This document shows positions 1 to 7,638 of a stretch of 64,000 nucleotides of DNA, one piece after another (position 1 is the stretch's first letter; the number at the start of each line of letters is the position of its first letter). The stretch covers positions 3,410,001 to 3,474,000 of the forward strand of contig NZ_VSRV01000001.1 of assembly GCF_008122525.1 (NCBI RefSeq). Direction: 5' to 3'. The position numbers were made by a program, and so were the translations under genes. Origin of the DNA: Marinomonas sp. IMCC 4694. GTDB lineage: Bacteria > Pseudomonadota > Gammaproteobacteria > Pseudomonadales > Marinomonadaceae. A model generated the notes under the pieces. It ran no database searches. It was not told the origin of the DNA and saw only the letters and a program-made list of their open reading frames with translations.

Positions 1-182
1 TCGCGAGTACGGGCAGCCACTTGCAGCCAAGAACAGATTTTAACTGGGCTATCTTGCCCAGCCGGTTGCATCACCAGCCAGTTTTGCGCGTTATAGGCAA
101 AACCAGCCGGTAATGCTGGCATGTTGTTATTCACCTCATTGGCAGGTAATGGGGTTGATGCTGATGGTTTATCCACGGCCAT
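1..182 (-). CDS. DUF927 domain protein, N-terminal part only (runs off the window)
   Basis: Reading the minus strand from an ATG at 182 gives 60 open codons with no stop before base 1. The visible protein starts MAVDKPSAST and ends with an ICSWLQVAARTR stretch, which resembles the entry to a DUF927 domain (helicase/primase-like proteins of satellites and integrative elements). The ATG overlaps the end of the AlpA gene just upstream, so the two are probably translationally coupled. The AlpA-DUF927 pair is typical of P4-like satellites. Two degenerate relics of the same junction lie at 4572-4830 and 7361-7619 and support the reading, because they also keep an internal DUF927 piece. The assignment to DUF927 is by memory of the family; only the first 60 residues can be judged. 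Confidence 0.6.
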   Translation of the reverse strand, partial: MAVDKPSASTPLPANEVNNNMPALPAGFAYNAQNWLVMQPAGQDSPVKICSWLQVAARTR

Positions 183-426
183 AAGCAGCACCGATACGGC
201 GGGTTTCAATCCACTGGTCGATATCGCTTTCTAACCAGCCCACGGCACGCGCACCAATACGAATGGAACGGGGAAATTCTCCGTTTGCCCCTCTCTTTAT
301 GCAAATAGGGGCATAAATGGTACTGCGGCCAAAGCCTGTTTTGGCCTTTACCTCGGGCAAGCGCAAAATCCGTTGCTGACGCGCTGGGTGTACTGAGTTT
401 GTGGGTAATTGTGTGGTTGGGTTCAT
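169..426 (-). CDS. AlpA-family phage/satellite transcriptional regulator
   Basis: Small 85-residue DNA-binding protein. The core reads RLPEVKAKTGFGRSTIY followed by EFPRSIRIGARAVGWLESDIDQW, the typical AlpA (MerR-like winged helix) pattern of excision activators in P4-like and CP4-57-like elements. I chose the ATG at 426 over the GTG at 441 because an AGGAAG ribosome site sits 6-8 bases before it. A short extra stretch (around ICIKRGANG) between the recognition helix and the EFP motif is longer than usual. The gene overlaps the DUF927 start by several bases. It probably controls excision or expression of the satellite element that continues to the left of the window. Confidence 0.85.
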   Translation of the reverse strand: MNPTTQLPTNSVHPARQQRILRLPEVKAKTGFGRSTIYAPICIKRGANGEFPRSIRIGARAVGWLESDIDQWIETRRIGAAYGRG

Positions 427-771
427 CGTTTGCTTCCTCACTGATCTGTTAAGTTCTCTTAGGAGTTTGTCCCCACTAGTATTAAAGAGTTAAACGGACG
501 CAGTAGGCAGATAAATGCTCAGATCGTGCAGCTTTCTGAGGGTGCAGGTAGCTAACTGCCCCAGTTTGTAGATAATGCCCCAAGTCATAAATAGCCTGTG
601 GGCAGGGTTAGTGTTTGGCTAAGTGGCGAGAATTAAGGCGTTGCCCATATTGTCCCAAATGCCCAAAGGGTAAGTAGTGTGTTACAACACATGGAGTGTG
701 AGGCAAGGAATAAAAGTGAAACTAAAACTTCTTTATCTGCTGAAAAATGAAACTAGTGTTTCACTGACTCA
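427..771. other. Intergenic region between hipA 3' end and alpA
   Basis: 345 bases with no credible gene. It must hold the alpA promoter (minus strand). An imperfect palindrome, TGTGTT-AC-AACACA, lies at 678-691 and could be an operator. A hairpin downstream of hipA is listed separately. Nothing else recognised. Confidence 0.4.
743..763 (-). terminator. Possible weak terminator of hipBA
   Basis: On the minus strand, 8 bases after the hipA stop, TGAAAC-ACTA-GTTTCA forms a 6-bp stem with a 4-base loop followed by five T. The stem is AT-rich, so termination may be weak. Confidence 0.4.
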
Positions 772-2037
772 TTAAACGTTAAACGCTGATTGTTTCATGG
801 CTTGCTCGGCTCGGCTGATCCCTAGTCGCTTAGCAACGATTTGCCATTGCTTCACCGCCATTAATACTTCATCGTAAATTTGCGTGGCTTGGGTTTGCGA
901 AAGTCGGAAGAAGTCTTTTTCGTCAAAGGCTAATTGGTAGTCTAAAGCGTTGTCTGCATCGGTAATATTCAGATGCAGGCCATGCTTACCCACTATCGGG
1001 TTTAAATCATAAGCGGGTGATAACTTCCAGCCATTCTTTGTTAATAAAAACCCATGGTTACGCAGGTGGTCATCCGTGTTGGACACCGCAATATTAAACA
1101 CGATTCGACGCCATAACTGAGCTAAATCGGCTGTGGTTTGTGCACCACAATTGGAAATAAATTCAGCAATCTCTAAGTAGCTGGCACCTTGAGATTGTTC
1201 ACCATCATACCTTTCGTTTAAAGAATAACGAAGCTGTGTCATGGCCGACGAAAAATGCAGCCGCTTTTCACCGTCGCGGTCAAACCGTTTGGTTAAAAAG
1301 GTATGGTGCTGTGACGAAAATTGCCTGATCTCACTTGGAAACATGTCAACACCTGCTGCCAACGCCAATTCATAACAGACCATCTCCCATGCGCCCACGT
1401 CATGGGTATCGTTTAAATTGGGAAACTTGGCAATCCACAAGTGACCTTGCTCATCTGTGACACAAGCCTTGGGTCTTGCACCACCTAATGATGAGCCTGG
1501 AGAAATCAGCATTTTCAACCAGCGGTAATACTCGTCACTGTCGATGTTATCGTCTTTTTCAATCTGCATTGCTGCGTGCTCTAGCTCTCGCAAAGAAGCC
1601 ATTGGTGGCGCAGCAAACTCAGAGTTGTCATCTAAGAACGCATCCGAGCCTACTCGCTTAAATCGAATCCCCCCCATCCGATAAGAGTCATGTACGCCCA
1701 GCAGGTAATCCAATTCGTTTAATCGACTTGTTGCTCGAATGCCTTTGCGCGCCTCAATCGCTGCACGCCGCTGCATTAAAATACGCCCCCATCTATCAGG
1801 CGATGAATCAAGAAATGCGCGAAAGTTTTTATCGGCTTCATCGTTATAGAGTTCACCGGGGTGAAGCGTTAGGATTGGATCAATCTGCAAGCGATAGGCT
1901 GAGGTTAAAAATGCTTTATCGTAGGCAAAACTAAATACGCCACCTCGGCTTGAATCGCTGTAAGAAAGCAGCCCAATTAGTAAAGGCGCTTCAATTGGCT
2001 GCCAGTCGGCATAGACTTCGACGATTTCACGGCTCAT
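772..2037 (-). CDS. hipA: HipA-family serine/threonine kinase toxin
   Basis: 421-residue protein, full length for the family. In HipA proteins the kinase phosphorylates glutamyl-tRNA synthetase or other targets and induces dormancy. Visible hallmarks are the GSSLGGARPK phosphate-binding turn near residue 185, an LWIAKFP lysine strand shortly after, the catalytic loop NTDDHLRNH near 320 and the metal-binding SPAYDLNP near 342. The N-terminal 100 residues match the HipA N1/couple-HipA region (LHPGELYND, SSPDRWGR). Its ATG overlaps the upstream hipB stop as ATGA, the usual antitoxin-first arrangement. No key residue appears missing, so an active toxin is likely. The real substrate cannot be told from the sequence. 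Confidence 0.92.
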   Translation of the reverse strand: MSREIVEVYADWQPIEAPLLIGLLSYSDSSRGGVFSFAYDKAFLTSAYRLQIDPILTLHPGELYNDEADKNFRAFLDSSPDRWGRILMQRRAAIEARKGIRATSRLNELDYLLGVHDSYRMGGIRFKRVGSDAFLDDNSEFAAPPMASLRELEHAAMQIEKDDNIDSDEYYRWLKMLISPGSSLGGARPKACVTDEQGHLWIAKFPNLNDTHDVGAWEMVCYELALAAGVDMFPSEIRQFSSQHHTFLTKRFDRDGEKRLHFSSAMTQLRYSLNERYDGEQSQGASYLEIAEFISNCGAQTTADLAQLWRRIVFNIAVSNTDDHLRNHGFLLTKNGWKLSPAYDLNPIVGKHGLHLNITDADNALDYQLAFDEKDFFRLSQTQATQIYDEVLMAVKQWQIVAKRLGISRAEQAMKQSAFNV

Positions 2038-2339
2038 TTTGAACCTTCCAGCAATTTTATGTTTTGCAGCTTGATACCCACTTCATCATGAGCGGCCATG
2101 TCTGCAAAGTTGCTTTCCATGCCAAGAACGGCCATCACTTTTAAGTAAGTGCCTATGGCAACGCCCGGATCACCGGCGAAAACTTTATTCACGGTTTTAT
2201 GATCAAAACCAGTACGTTCACACAGTAGCTTTTTTGTAAAACCACGTCGTTTCATCGCCAACAACAAGTCTTCACCAAACTGCGTCAGGATTTTGCGCTG
2301 CTTCGGAAACAGTACATTGTGTAAGTCACGCTTAGCCAT
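2034..2339 (-). CDS. hipB: HipB-like HTH antitoxin
   Basis: About 101 residues with a helix-turn-helix, FTKKLLCERTGFDHKTVNKVF, near the middle. It precedes and overlaps hipA by 4 bases, so it is the cognate antitoxin and autorepressor by position and fold. The ATG at 2339 is preferred; a TTG at 2351 in the same frame would add four residues (MVGD) but lies inside the operator region. The C-terminal tail (VGIKLQNIKLLEGSK) follows the HTH and may contact HipA. Upstream are three copies of a GGACTATATTCCCA operator half-site, consistent with autoregulation. Confidence 0.85.
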   Translation of the reverse strand: MAKRDLHNVLFPKQRKILTQFGEDLLLAMKRRGFTKKLLCERTGFDHKTVNKVFAGDPGVAIGTYLKVMAVLGMESNFADMAAHDEVGIKLQNIKLLEGSK

Positions 2340-2353
2340 ATCACCAACCAAAG

Positions 2354-2448
2354 GGACTATATTCCCACTATTTAACCATTAATGGGAATATAGTCCAACT
2401 TTGAATCCCAAGCAACTCCAACAATTTACATATAGGACTATATTCCCA
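2354..2448. promoter_or_regulatory. hipBA operator region with three GGACTATATTCCCA half-sites
   Basis: The 14-mer GGACTATATTCCCA occurs at 2354-2367, as its reverse complement at 2383-2396, and again in direct orientation at 2435-2448. The first two form a perfect inverted repeat with a 15-base spacer directly upstream of hipB. A related, weaker block (TGGATTTATATCC) follows near 2464. This is the expected layout for a HipB-type autorepressor bound cooperatively. Binding is inferred; the symmetry is seen. Confidence 0.75.
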
Positions 2449-2549
2449 CTTTACTCAATATAATTGGATTTATATCCTACTTTTAGGTTTAGTTTGCACG
2501 TTGGCCAAGGCGATGATGTGGATCACTGAATGCCAAAGGCCATCAAATT

Positions 2550-2605
2550 ACACTTTTACGCGCATAAAAGTGAAAAATATCACACTTTTATGCGCGTAAA
2601 AGTGT
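2550..2605. repeat. Perfect 23-bp inverted repeat with self-palindromic arms
   Basis: Bases 2550-2572 and 2583-2605 are exact reverse complements, separated by 10 AT-rich bases. Each arm is itself nearly palindromic (CACTTTTA, six bases, TAAAAGTG). The repeat ends 46 bases before the ATG of the ATPase gene at 2652, so it is probably a double operator or promoter-embedded regulatory site for that gene, although a cruciform or mobile-element end is also possible. Confidence 0.7.
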
Positions 2606-2651
2606 AGGATGAGTTATACTACAGGCAGTTAACAGTCTTAATTGGCGGGAA

Positions 2652-3986
2652 ATGACAATGCAGCGCAACTTACTCAACGCCCTAATAGCATGGAAAAATC
2701 AACCTGTGCGCAAGCCATTATTGATCGATGGCGCAAGACAAACAGGTAAAACCTATCTGCTGCAAGAGTTGTTTGGAAACACCTTTGCCAACATCCTTCG
2801 TATCGACTTCCTTGAAAACCCAGCTTACAAAGAAGCGTTCGATGGCTCGTTGTCACCTGACGAGCTAGTCATGAACATTGAGTTGTTAACCAACCAAGCG
2901 TTCAATCCAGAAACCGACTTGCTGATATTAGATGAAATTGGCGAATGTGAACGAGCCGTAACTTCGCTGAAGTATTTTGCCGAAAAAGCACCGTCCTATT
3001 TTGTCGCAGCCAGCGGTTCGAACATTGGTTTGCTCAATACTTTCCCTGTAGGCAAGGTAGAACAATACAATTTACGACCACTGACCTTCCAAGAATTTAT
3101 TTACGCATCCAACGAGCAAGCACTGATCAAAGCCTTTGATAGTCAAGCAAGCACACCGGCGGTGCACACTAAATTGATGGATAAACTAACCGACTATTTT
3201 TTTACCGGTGGTATGCCGGAAGCCGTTTCTGCTTGGTATCAGTTTAAAGATTCAAGCATTTTAGAGCGTGTTGAAAAAGTCACAAAAATTCATGCCGATT
3301 TAGTTGAAGGTTATCGCCGCGATTTCGGTAAGTACGCGGGCAAGGTCGATGCCACACTGATTGAATCGGTGTTTAATAGCATTCCAGCCCAGCTATCACT
3401 TGTGAGCGATGAGTCGGTTAAACGCTTTAAATTTAAGCATGTGCATGAGCGTAAATCTCGTTATAGCGATTTTGAAACCGCGATCCATTGGCTTCACTGC
3501 TGCCGCTTAGCTTTGCCAAACTACCCTATTGAAGGATTGCCGAAATCTCCGTTGGCGGCCTATAAAAAAGACAATATGGTTAAACTGTTTCTGTTTGATG
3601 TGGGCCTGCTCAATCATATGCTGGGCAGCAGTTATAAAGAGATTAAGCAACAAAACTATGAACTCTCTGTTTATAAGTACAGGGGCTATGTGGCTGAAAA
3701 CTTTGTGCAACAAGAGCTTACCGCTGTTGGCGTTGACCCAAGTTATTCATGGAATGACGCCCGCGCCGAAATCGAATTTATTTTGGCGACCGATGAAGGC
3801 GATATCGTCCCTGTGGAAGTCAAAAGTGGTAAACGTACAAAAGCAAAATCATTGGCATCCTACGTTGAAAAATGTACTCCCAGTAAAACCTTTAAGTTAA
3901 CGGGTACACAAGGCTCTTCAGCGTTAGAACAAACCAATATCGTGATGCCTTTGTATTTCACGCAGTATTTACCAGAGAGGTGGTAA
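2652..3986 (+). CDS. AAA ATPase with C-terminal DUF4143
   Basis: 444 residues. Walker A is GARQTGKT (27-34) and Walker B is LLILDEIGE near residue 95, where AAA_14 ATPases carry them. The C-terminal DUF4143 contains the PD-(D/E)xK-like EIEFI...VEVKSGK motif near residue 380-390, which may be a nuclease-like or structural core. Proteins of this family are abundant in bacterial accessory regions; their function is not established, although a role in defence or toxin-antitoxin-like systems has been suggested. The gene stands alone on the plus strand downstream of the 23-bp inverted repeat. A GGCGGGA ribosome site lies just before the ATG. The reading frame is intact. Confidence 0.85.
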   Translation: MTMQRNLLNALIAWKNQPVRKPLLIDGARQTGKTYLLQELFGNTFANILRIDFLENPAYKEAFDGSLSPDELVMNIELLTNQAFNPETDLLILDEIGECERAVTSLKYFAEKAPSYFVAASGSNIGLLNTFPVGKVEQYNLRPLTFQEFIYASNEQALIKAFDSQASTPAVHTKLMDKLTDYFFTGGMPEAVSAWYQFKDSSILERVEKVTKIHADLVEGYRRDFGKYAGKVDATLIESVFNSIPAQLSLVSDESVKRFKFKHVHERKSRYSDFETAIHWLHCCRLALPNYPIEGLPKSPLAAYKKDNMVKLFLFDVGLLNHMLGSSYKEIKQQNYELSVYKYRGYVAENFVQQELTAVGVDPSYSWNDARAEIEFILATDEGDIVPVEVKSGKRTKAKSLASYVEKCTPSKTFKLTGTQGSSALEQTNIVMPLYFTQYLPERW

Positions 3987-4001
3987 AGGCGCGTTGTCCA
4001 G

Positions 4002-4058
4002 AAGCACTAGGTCTACATAAAGCTACCTTAAGGGTAACAATTTGTAGACCTGATGCTT
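4002..4058. repeat. Inverted repeat downstream of the DUF4143 gene
   Basis: Arms 4002-4017 and 4043-4058 match at 14 of 16 positions, including an unbroken AGGTCTACA/TGTAGACCT. The 25-base loop contains a smaller palindrome around CCTTAAGG. It could form a transcript-end stem, but no T-run follows, so it is not a standard terminator. Confidence 0.5.
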
Positions 4059-4086
4059 ACCATTCGACACTCAGTCTTATCTCTCT

Positions 4087-4145
4087 TGGATACCATAGTA
4101 TCCATATTGAGCTTATTTCTATTAAAATGGATACCATAATGTCCA
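4087..4145. promoter_or_regulatory. Pair of 18-bp palindromes with no adjacent gene
   Basis: TGGATACCATAGTATCCA (4087-4104) and TGGATACCATAATGTCCA (4128-4145) have their centres 41 bases apart, close to four helical turns. They look like paired operators of a HipB- or Xre-type repressor, yet no open frame follows on either side. They are probably left over from a lost operon. Confidence 0.5.
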
Positions 4146-4269
4146 CTTCAGGCTAAGTGAGCTTTCTGCTGACTCATTACTATCCTGTAGAACCAGTGAA
4201 AAAATGGCAAAGCTATGTTGACGGAAATCGTGCTCGATAAAGCCCTTCAAAACTGCTATGTTTTAGCTC

Positions 4270-4455
4270 TAACAGCAGCATAAAAACGGCACTGTTTTTC
4301 CATTGCTAACCACTAAGATTTAGTAAAAGCCATAGGCAAGTGGTGGGCAGTTTGGTGGGCAAACAGGCATTTTTGATCGGTTTCTTTTCGGTAAATCATT
4401 GATTTTGTTAGAGTCTAGGCCGCTACTCAATGAGCAGATCCAGAACATTGAGTAA
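4270..4455 (-). pseudogene. 5' relic of the small HTH-like gene family (copy 1 of 3)
   Basis: Bases 4281-4366 match 8963-9048 with about eight differences in 86 positions. The minus strand begins MEKQCRFYAAV from an ATG at 4303, matching MEKQGRFYAVT of the copy at 8662-8985; similarity stops after about 11 codons. The shared block extends about 60 bases upstream of the ATG, and a further shared piece (AGCAGATCCAGAACA at 4433-4447) reappears after a roughly 65-base insertion relative to the other copy. What remains is the promoter and start of a truncated gene. Confidence 0.6.
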
Positions 4456-4552
4456 TAATTATAGCTGTATTAAATTATATTTTTATTTATTAAAATCAAT
4501 AATTTAGTTTAGATTATAGTCCATGGCTGTATTCTATAAACCACCTATAACC

Positions 4553-4568
4553 ACCACCATATGGTGGT
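4553..4568. repeat. Perfect 16-bp palindrome ACCACCATATGGTGGT
   Basis: Exact palindrome directly before the start of the 1.29-kb duplicated block, and not present before the second copy. A further ACCACC half-site lies at 4539-4545. Possible operator or a scar of the rearrangement; no function assigned. Confidence 0.45.
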
Positions 4569-4571
4569 TAA

Positions 4572-4830
4572 TTTGGCCTTTATTTATACATTTTAACTCG
4601 TTTAAAGTGTTGCTTAGGTTCATGTATCGGCTGAGTAGAATTCGACGATACTCGCTCCCACCTCCGCCCAACAGTTCTGCGGGCATGGCCCAGTAGCGTT
4701 GGCGATTGTCATCGTCTAACCAATGCAGTAAATGGCCGGTAATGTTGGCGCATTGTTCTTCATCTCACTGGAAGGTAACAGGGTTAATGCTAATGGTTTA
4801 TCCACAGCCATAAGCAGCACCGATAGAACA
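4572..4830 (-). pseudogene. Relic of the alpA-DUF927 junction (first copy)
   Basis: Read on the minus strand, about 4812-4826 still encodes the AlpA tail RIGAAYG-stop pattern (as IGAAYGCG), and an ATG at 4811 starts MAVDKPLALTLLP, closely matching the DUF927 start at 182. After about 25 codons the reading breaks and continues in another frame with GHLLHWLDDDNRQRYWAMPAEL and EYRRILLSRY, an internal DUF927 segment. So the gene has a large internal deletion and a frameshift. The relic is fused to the 3' end of the SEC-C gene. Confidence 0.7.
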
Positions 4831-4849
4831 AAACCTCACGATGACCTTG

Positions 4850-5854
4850 CTATGTCTTTATGGTGAATTGAAAAGTGTGTTTTAACAAAGGCTGAACTTG
4901 CACTATTCTGGCGACCGGCTCAGCGTTTAAATATCGCCTTGGACCTATGATGACAAACCCCCAAAACTGTAAAAATCGCTCAATAAATCGAGATCCAATG
5001 AGCACACTTAATTTTCTTTCTGCCGAGAAATAATCATCCGGAGGCAAGGACTGTAGTAAATCCGGGAAAGCCGTCATCACCTCTTCAACCAGCTGATCCA
5101 CACTGTTGTGGCTTTGAATGCGCCATAACATAAACAGCCAAAAGGTTCGCAAGTCGACTTCGTATTCAAAGCCGTCCAAATACCCCCAGTTATAGTTGCT
5201 GATGGCGGCTTCTAACATAGGTTTAAAAAATACTTGTATACCTAACGCCTGATACTGCTTTTGCGCTGATTTTTTAACATGGTAGCGACCACTGCGCCGA
5301 TAAATAATGCCACTAATTTCGGCTAACACTCTGGTGTAGTGCAAGGCATTGAATTTGTCTTCGTTACTGCCTGCAAACTCGTTGATGCTAATGTTTTGCG
5401 AAAACTGAGCAACGGCAAACTCAGGCAATAACTCACTAGCCTGTTTGACTAATTTAGTCGGTAAGTTGCCTTTACTTGTCGCTTTGAAGGAGCCCTCTTG
5501 CGCCATAGCTTCGTCAAGAATGAGGGCTAAATAGCGCATCACCGGGCTGGAAGAAAGATCGTCTGGTGTGCGGATTGTCACCCACTGTAATTCATCAAAA
5601 GGCGCATAAAGCCAATTGGCCATTTGCGTTGGTGTTACACCACAAAAATCGGGATGAGGCTGATTATTCCGATCCTGCACTTTGTGCTGCAAAGCAGTAT
5701 TGAGTTCATCAAGGCTCAAATTTGGGTTCATTGTCAGCATAGCGTCAACATCATCAAAAACTTGAGCATGTTGCTTGGAAACGCGGCTCATACAACAACG
5801 TTTAAATTTTTTACCACTGCCACAATGGAAAGGATCGTTACGACCGAGCTTCAT
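4850..5854 (-). CDS. SEC-C motif protein, copy 1 (first zinc ligand lost)
   Basis: 334 residues with an N-terminal SEC-C zinc motif, GRNDPFHCGSGKKFKRCC. In the family the motif begins GRNDPCxCGSG; here the first cysteine (residue 9) is phenylalanine because codon 5828-5830 reads TTC. The duplicate at 7639-8643 keeps the cysteine and is otherwise identical in protein sequence. The rest is mostly alpha-helical and matches no domain I can name; comparable proteins occur in integrative elements. Loss of one zinc ligand probably weakens the motif, making this the degraded paralogue. A related damaged small gene lies directly upstream at 5867-6165. Confidence 0.75.
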   Translation of the reverse strand: MKLGRNDPFHCGSGKKFKRCCMSRVSKQHAQVFDDVDAMLTMNPNLSLDELNTALQHKVQDRNNQPHPDFCGVTPTQMANWLYAPFDELQWVTIRTPDDLSSSPVMRYLALILDEAMAQEGSFKATSKGNLPTKLVKQASELLPEFAVAQFSQNISINEFAGSNEDKFNALHYTRVLAEISGIIYRRSGRYHVKKSAQKQYQALGIQVFFKPMLEAAISNYNWGYLDGFEYEVDLRTFWLFMLWRIQSHNSVDQLVEEVMTAFPDLLQSLPPDDYFSAERKLSVLIGSRFIERFLQFWGFVIIGPRRYLNAEPVARIVQVQPLLKHTFQFTIKT

Positions 5855-5866
5855 TACTGTCCCTCC

Positions 5867-6165
5867 TTATTGTTGTAGAAAAAGCACTGCATTTTCTTGC
5901 TTACGCTCTGCAAGTGTTTTTTCTATCGCTGACACAGTGGTCTTACTCACCCCGTGTTGCTTAGCAAGTTGCCTAAACTGACTAATGGCATCAACGACCT
6001 CTTGAATGCATTGCTGTGCTTCCTTCCAATTAGCAAAGCCTGCACTAGCCGCCAGCTTTTGCATCACTTTGAGTGGTGGCGCTTTTCCGTAGCCAGCAAA
6101 GGCAGTCGCATGCTCATTAAAAGGTTTAGGACGATTACAAGCCCCGTGTACAGGTGTTGTCGGGC
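5867..6165 (-). pseudogene. 3' part of the small HTH-like gene family (copy 2 of 3)
   Basis: An open stretch without a good start (a GTG at 6067 is the only candidate) encodes FNEHATAFAGYGKAPPLK, VMQKLAASAG and, near the end, LAKQHGVSKTTVSAIEKTL. The last segment looks like a helix-turn-helix. Compared with the copy at 8662-8985 the first 15-20 codons are replaced by unrelated sequence. The tail also faintly resembles the C-terminal end of HipA kinases (EVxxAIxQFxxLAKxxG), so a HipA-derived fragment is the alternative. It ends 12 bases before the SEC-C start codon. Confidence 0.5.
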
Positions 6166-6191
6166 AGGCTGTCTTTTTAGCAAATTATTTT

Positions 6192-7271
6192 TTAGCTGTG
6201 TGCGATTAATAGTTGGCACAGTGGCTGGTTGATGTAGTAATTGGCGCGTCCAACTTTTTGTTTGACTAAAAAGCCGTGTTCGACAAGTTGTTCTAAATAT
6301 TTGGTGGCCGTGATGCGTGTTACCTCAAGATCTTCGACAATGAAGTCAATTTTGGTGTAGGGGTGGTTAAACAGATTATTGAGTAAATCTTGACTATAGA
6401 GCTTGGGCAGTTGCTCTCGAATACCGTGTTTGACATTTGCCATGAGGGTTTTCATTTCGGTGATCAACGAAATGGTATTTTGCGCGGTGTCGATAATGCC
6501 ATCGAGCATAAACAGTAGCCAAGGTTCCCAATGGCCAGTATCACGTACCGCTTGTAGGTTGGCGTAGTAATCTGCTTTGTGATGAATAATAAAACGGCTT
6601 AAATACAATACGGGTAAATTGAGCAGATCTTTGGTGACTAAGTACAGAATATTAATGATACGCCCAGTACGGCCATTGCCATCGTAAAACGGGTGAATAC
6701 TTTCAAACTGGTGGTGAATAATGGCCATTTTCACCAGTGGATCGGCGTCGCATAATTCATCGTTATTGATAAACTGCACTAGGTTATCCATCAACTTAGC
6801 GATTTCGTCGACATGTTGTGGTGGCGTGTACACCACTTCGCCGGTACGGGCATTTTTCAGGTCAGTCCCTGGTAGTTTACGTAACCCTGCCGTGTTGTGC
6901 TCAAGGTTTTGCTGAATGGCGAGAATATCGCTCAGGCGAATGAGCTTGCTTTGCCGCGCGTTCTGAAAACCTTGTTTTAAGGCAAAGGCGTAATCTTGTA
7001 CTTCTTTGGTCGCGGGGTTGGTAATGCTCTCTTCAAATAGGTTGGCCTTGTAGAGTTCATCATGGGTGGTGACGATATTCTCCACTTCAGAGCTGTCTTT
7101 TGCCTCTTGTAAGGCCAACGTATTGATTAAAATGGCCTCATTGGGAATACTTGCCGCCACGCCTTTTAATTCGGCTAAGTAGCGATGTGCTTCAGCCGTT
7201 TTTTTGAGCACCGTACGGGTCTCCCATTGTTCAATATTGGCCAGTGGTAAGGGTGCAATGGGTGTCGACAT
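6192..7271 (-). CDS. Fic family protein (AMPylase, class II autoinhibited)
   Basis: 359 residues. The Fic active-site loop HPFYDGNGRTGR starts at His193, with all catalytic positions present, so it should transfer AMP (or a similar group) to a target hydroxyl. Residues 60-65, SSEVEN, fit the inhibitory (S/T)xxxE(G/N) helix placed before the Fic domain, which defines class II self-inhibited enzymes. The C-terminus (about 290-359) reads as a winged helix. The ATG at 7271 has an AGGAAG ribosome site 9 bases upstream. The gene is bracketed by the two 1.29-kb direct repeats, so recombination between them would delete it. Target unknown. Confidence 0.9.
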   Translation of the reverse strand: MSTPIAPLPLANIEQWETRTVLKKTAEAHRYLAELKGVAASIPNEAILINTLALQEAKDSSEVENIVTTHDELYKANLFEESITNPATKEVQDYAFALKQGFQNARQSKLIRLSDILAIQQNLEHNTAGLRKLPGTDLKNARTGEVVYTPPQHVDEIAKLMDNLVQFINNDELCDADPLVKMAIIHHQFESIHPFYDGNGRTGRIINILYLVTKDLLNLPVLYLSRFIIHHKADYYANLQAVRDTGHWEPWLLFMLDGIIDTAQNTISLITEMKTLMANVKHGIREQLPKLYSQDLLNNLFNHPYTKIDFIVEDLEVTRITATKYLEQLVEHGFLVKQKVGRANYYINQPLCQLLIAHS

Positions 7272-7360
7272 GACTAAATTTCTTCCTTTTTTATACTCGA
7301 TAATAATTTAATGTATAGATTTTGCCATTAATTATACCTATTCGACATACAAGATATCGT

Positions 7361-7619
7361 TTTGGCCTTTATTTATACATTTTAACTCGTTTAAAGTGTT
7401 GCTTAGGTTCATGTATCGGCTGAGTAGAATTCGACGATACTCGCTCCCACCTCCGCCCAACAGTTCTGCGGGCATGGCCCAGTAGCGTTGGCGATTGTCA
7501 TCGTCTAACCAATGCAGTAAATGGCCGGTAATGTTGGCGCATTGTTCTTCATCTCACTGGAAGGTAACAGGGTTAATGCTAATGGTTTATCCACAGCCAT
7601 AAGCAGCACCGATAGAACA
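7361..7619 (-). pseudogene. Relic of the alpA-DUF927 junction (second copy)
   Basis: Same sequence as the relic at 4572-4830: AlpA tail, DUF927 start (ATG at 7600), internal deletion with frameshift, then an internal DUF927 segment. The identical breakpoint shows the decay happened before the 1.29-kb block was duplicated. Confidence 0.7.
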
Positions 7620-7638
7620 AAACCTCACGATGACCTTG

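Larger units (their letters stand above)
3987..4571. other. Gene-poor stretch with palindromes and a gene relic
   Basis: No intact gene. It contains a long inverted repeat (4002-4058), two 18-bp palindromes (4087-4145), a 5' relic of a small HTH-like gene (4270-4455) and a perfect 16-bp palindrome (4553-4568), each listed separately. A short inverted repeat TACTCAATG/CATTGAGTA (4424-4454) lies inside the relic's flank. Confidence 0.5.
4572..5866. repeat. 1.29-kb direct repeat, copy 1
   Basis: Bases 4572-5866 reappear at 7361-8655 with a constant offset of 2789. The only difference I found is A at 5829 versus C at 8618. The block carries the alpA/DUF927 relic and the SEC-C gene with its start codon. 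Similarity drops sharply a few bases upstream of the SEC-C ATG, and the sequences beyond are diverged homologues. Near-identity over 1.29 kb next to diverged flanks suggests recent duplication or gene conversion. Confidence 0.92.

Noticed and set aside
5867..6165. HipA C-terminal fragment
   Set aside because: The tail resembles HipA ends, but the copy at 8662-8985 has its own start and upstream region, so a separate small HTH-like gene fits better. Kept as an alternative.
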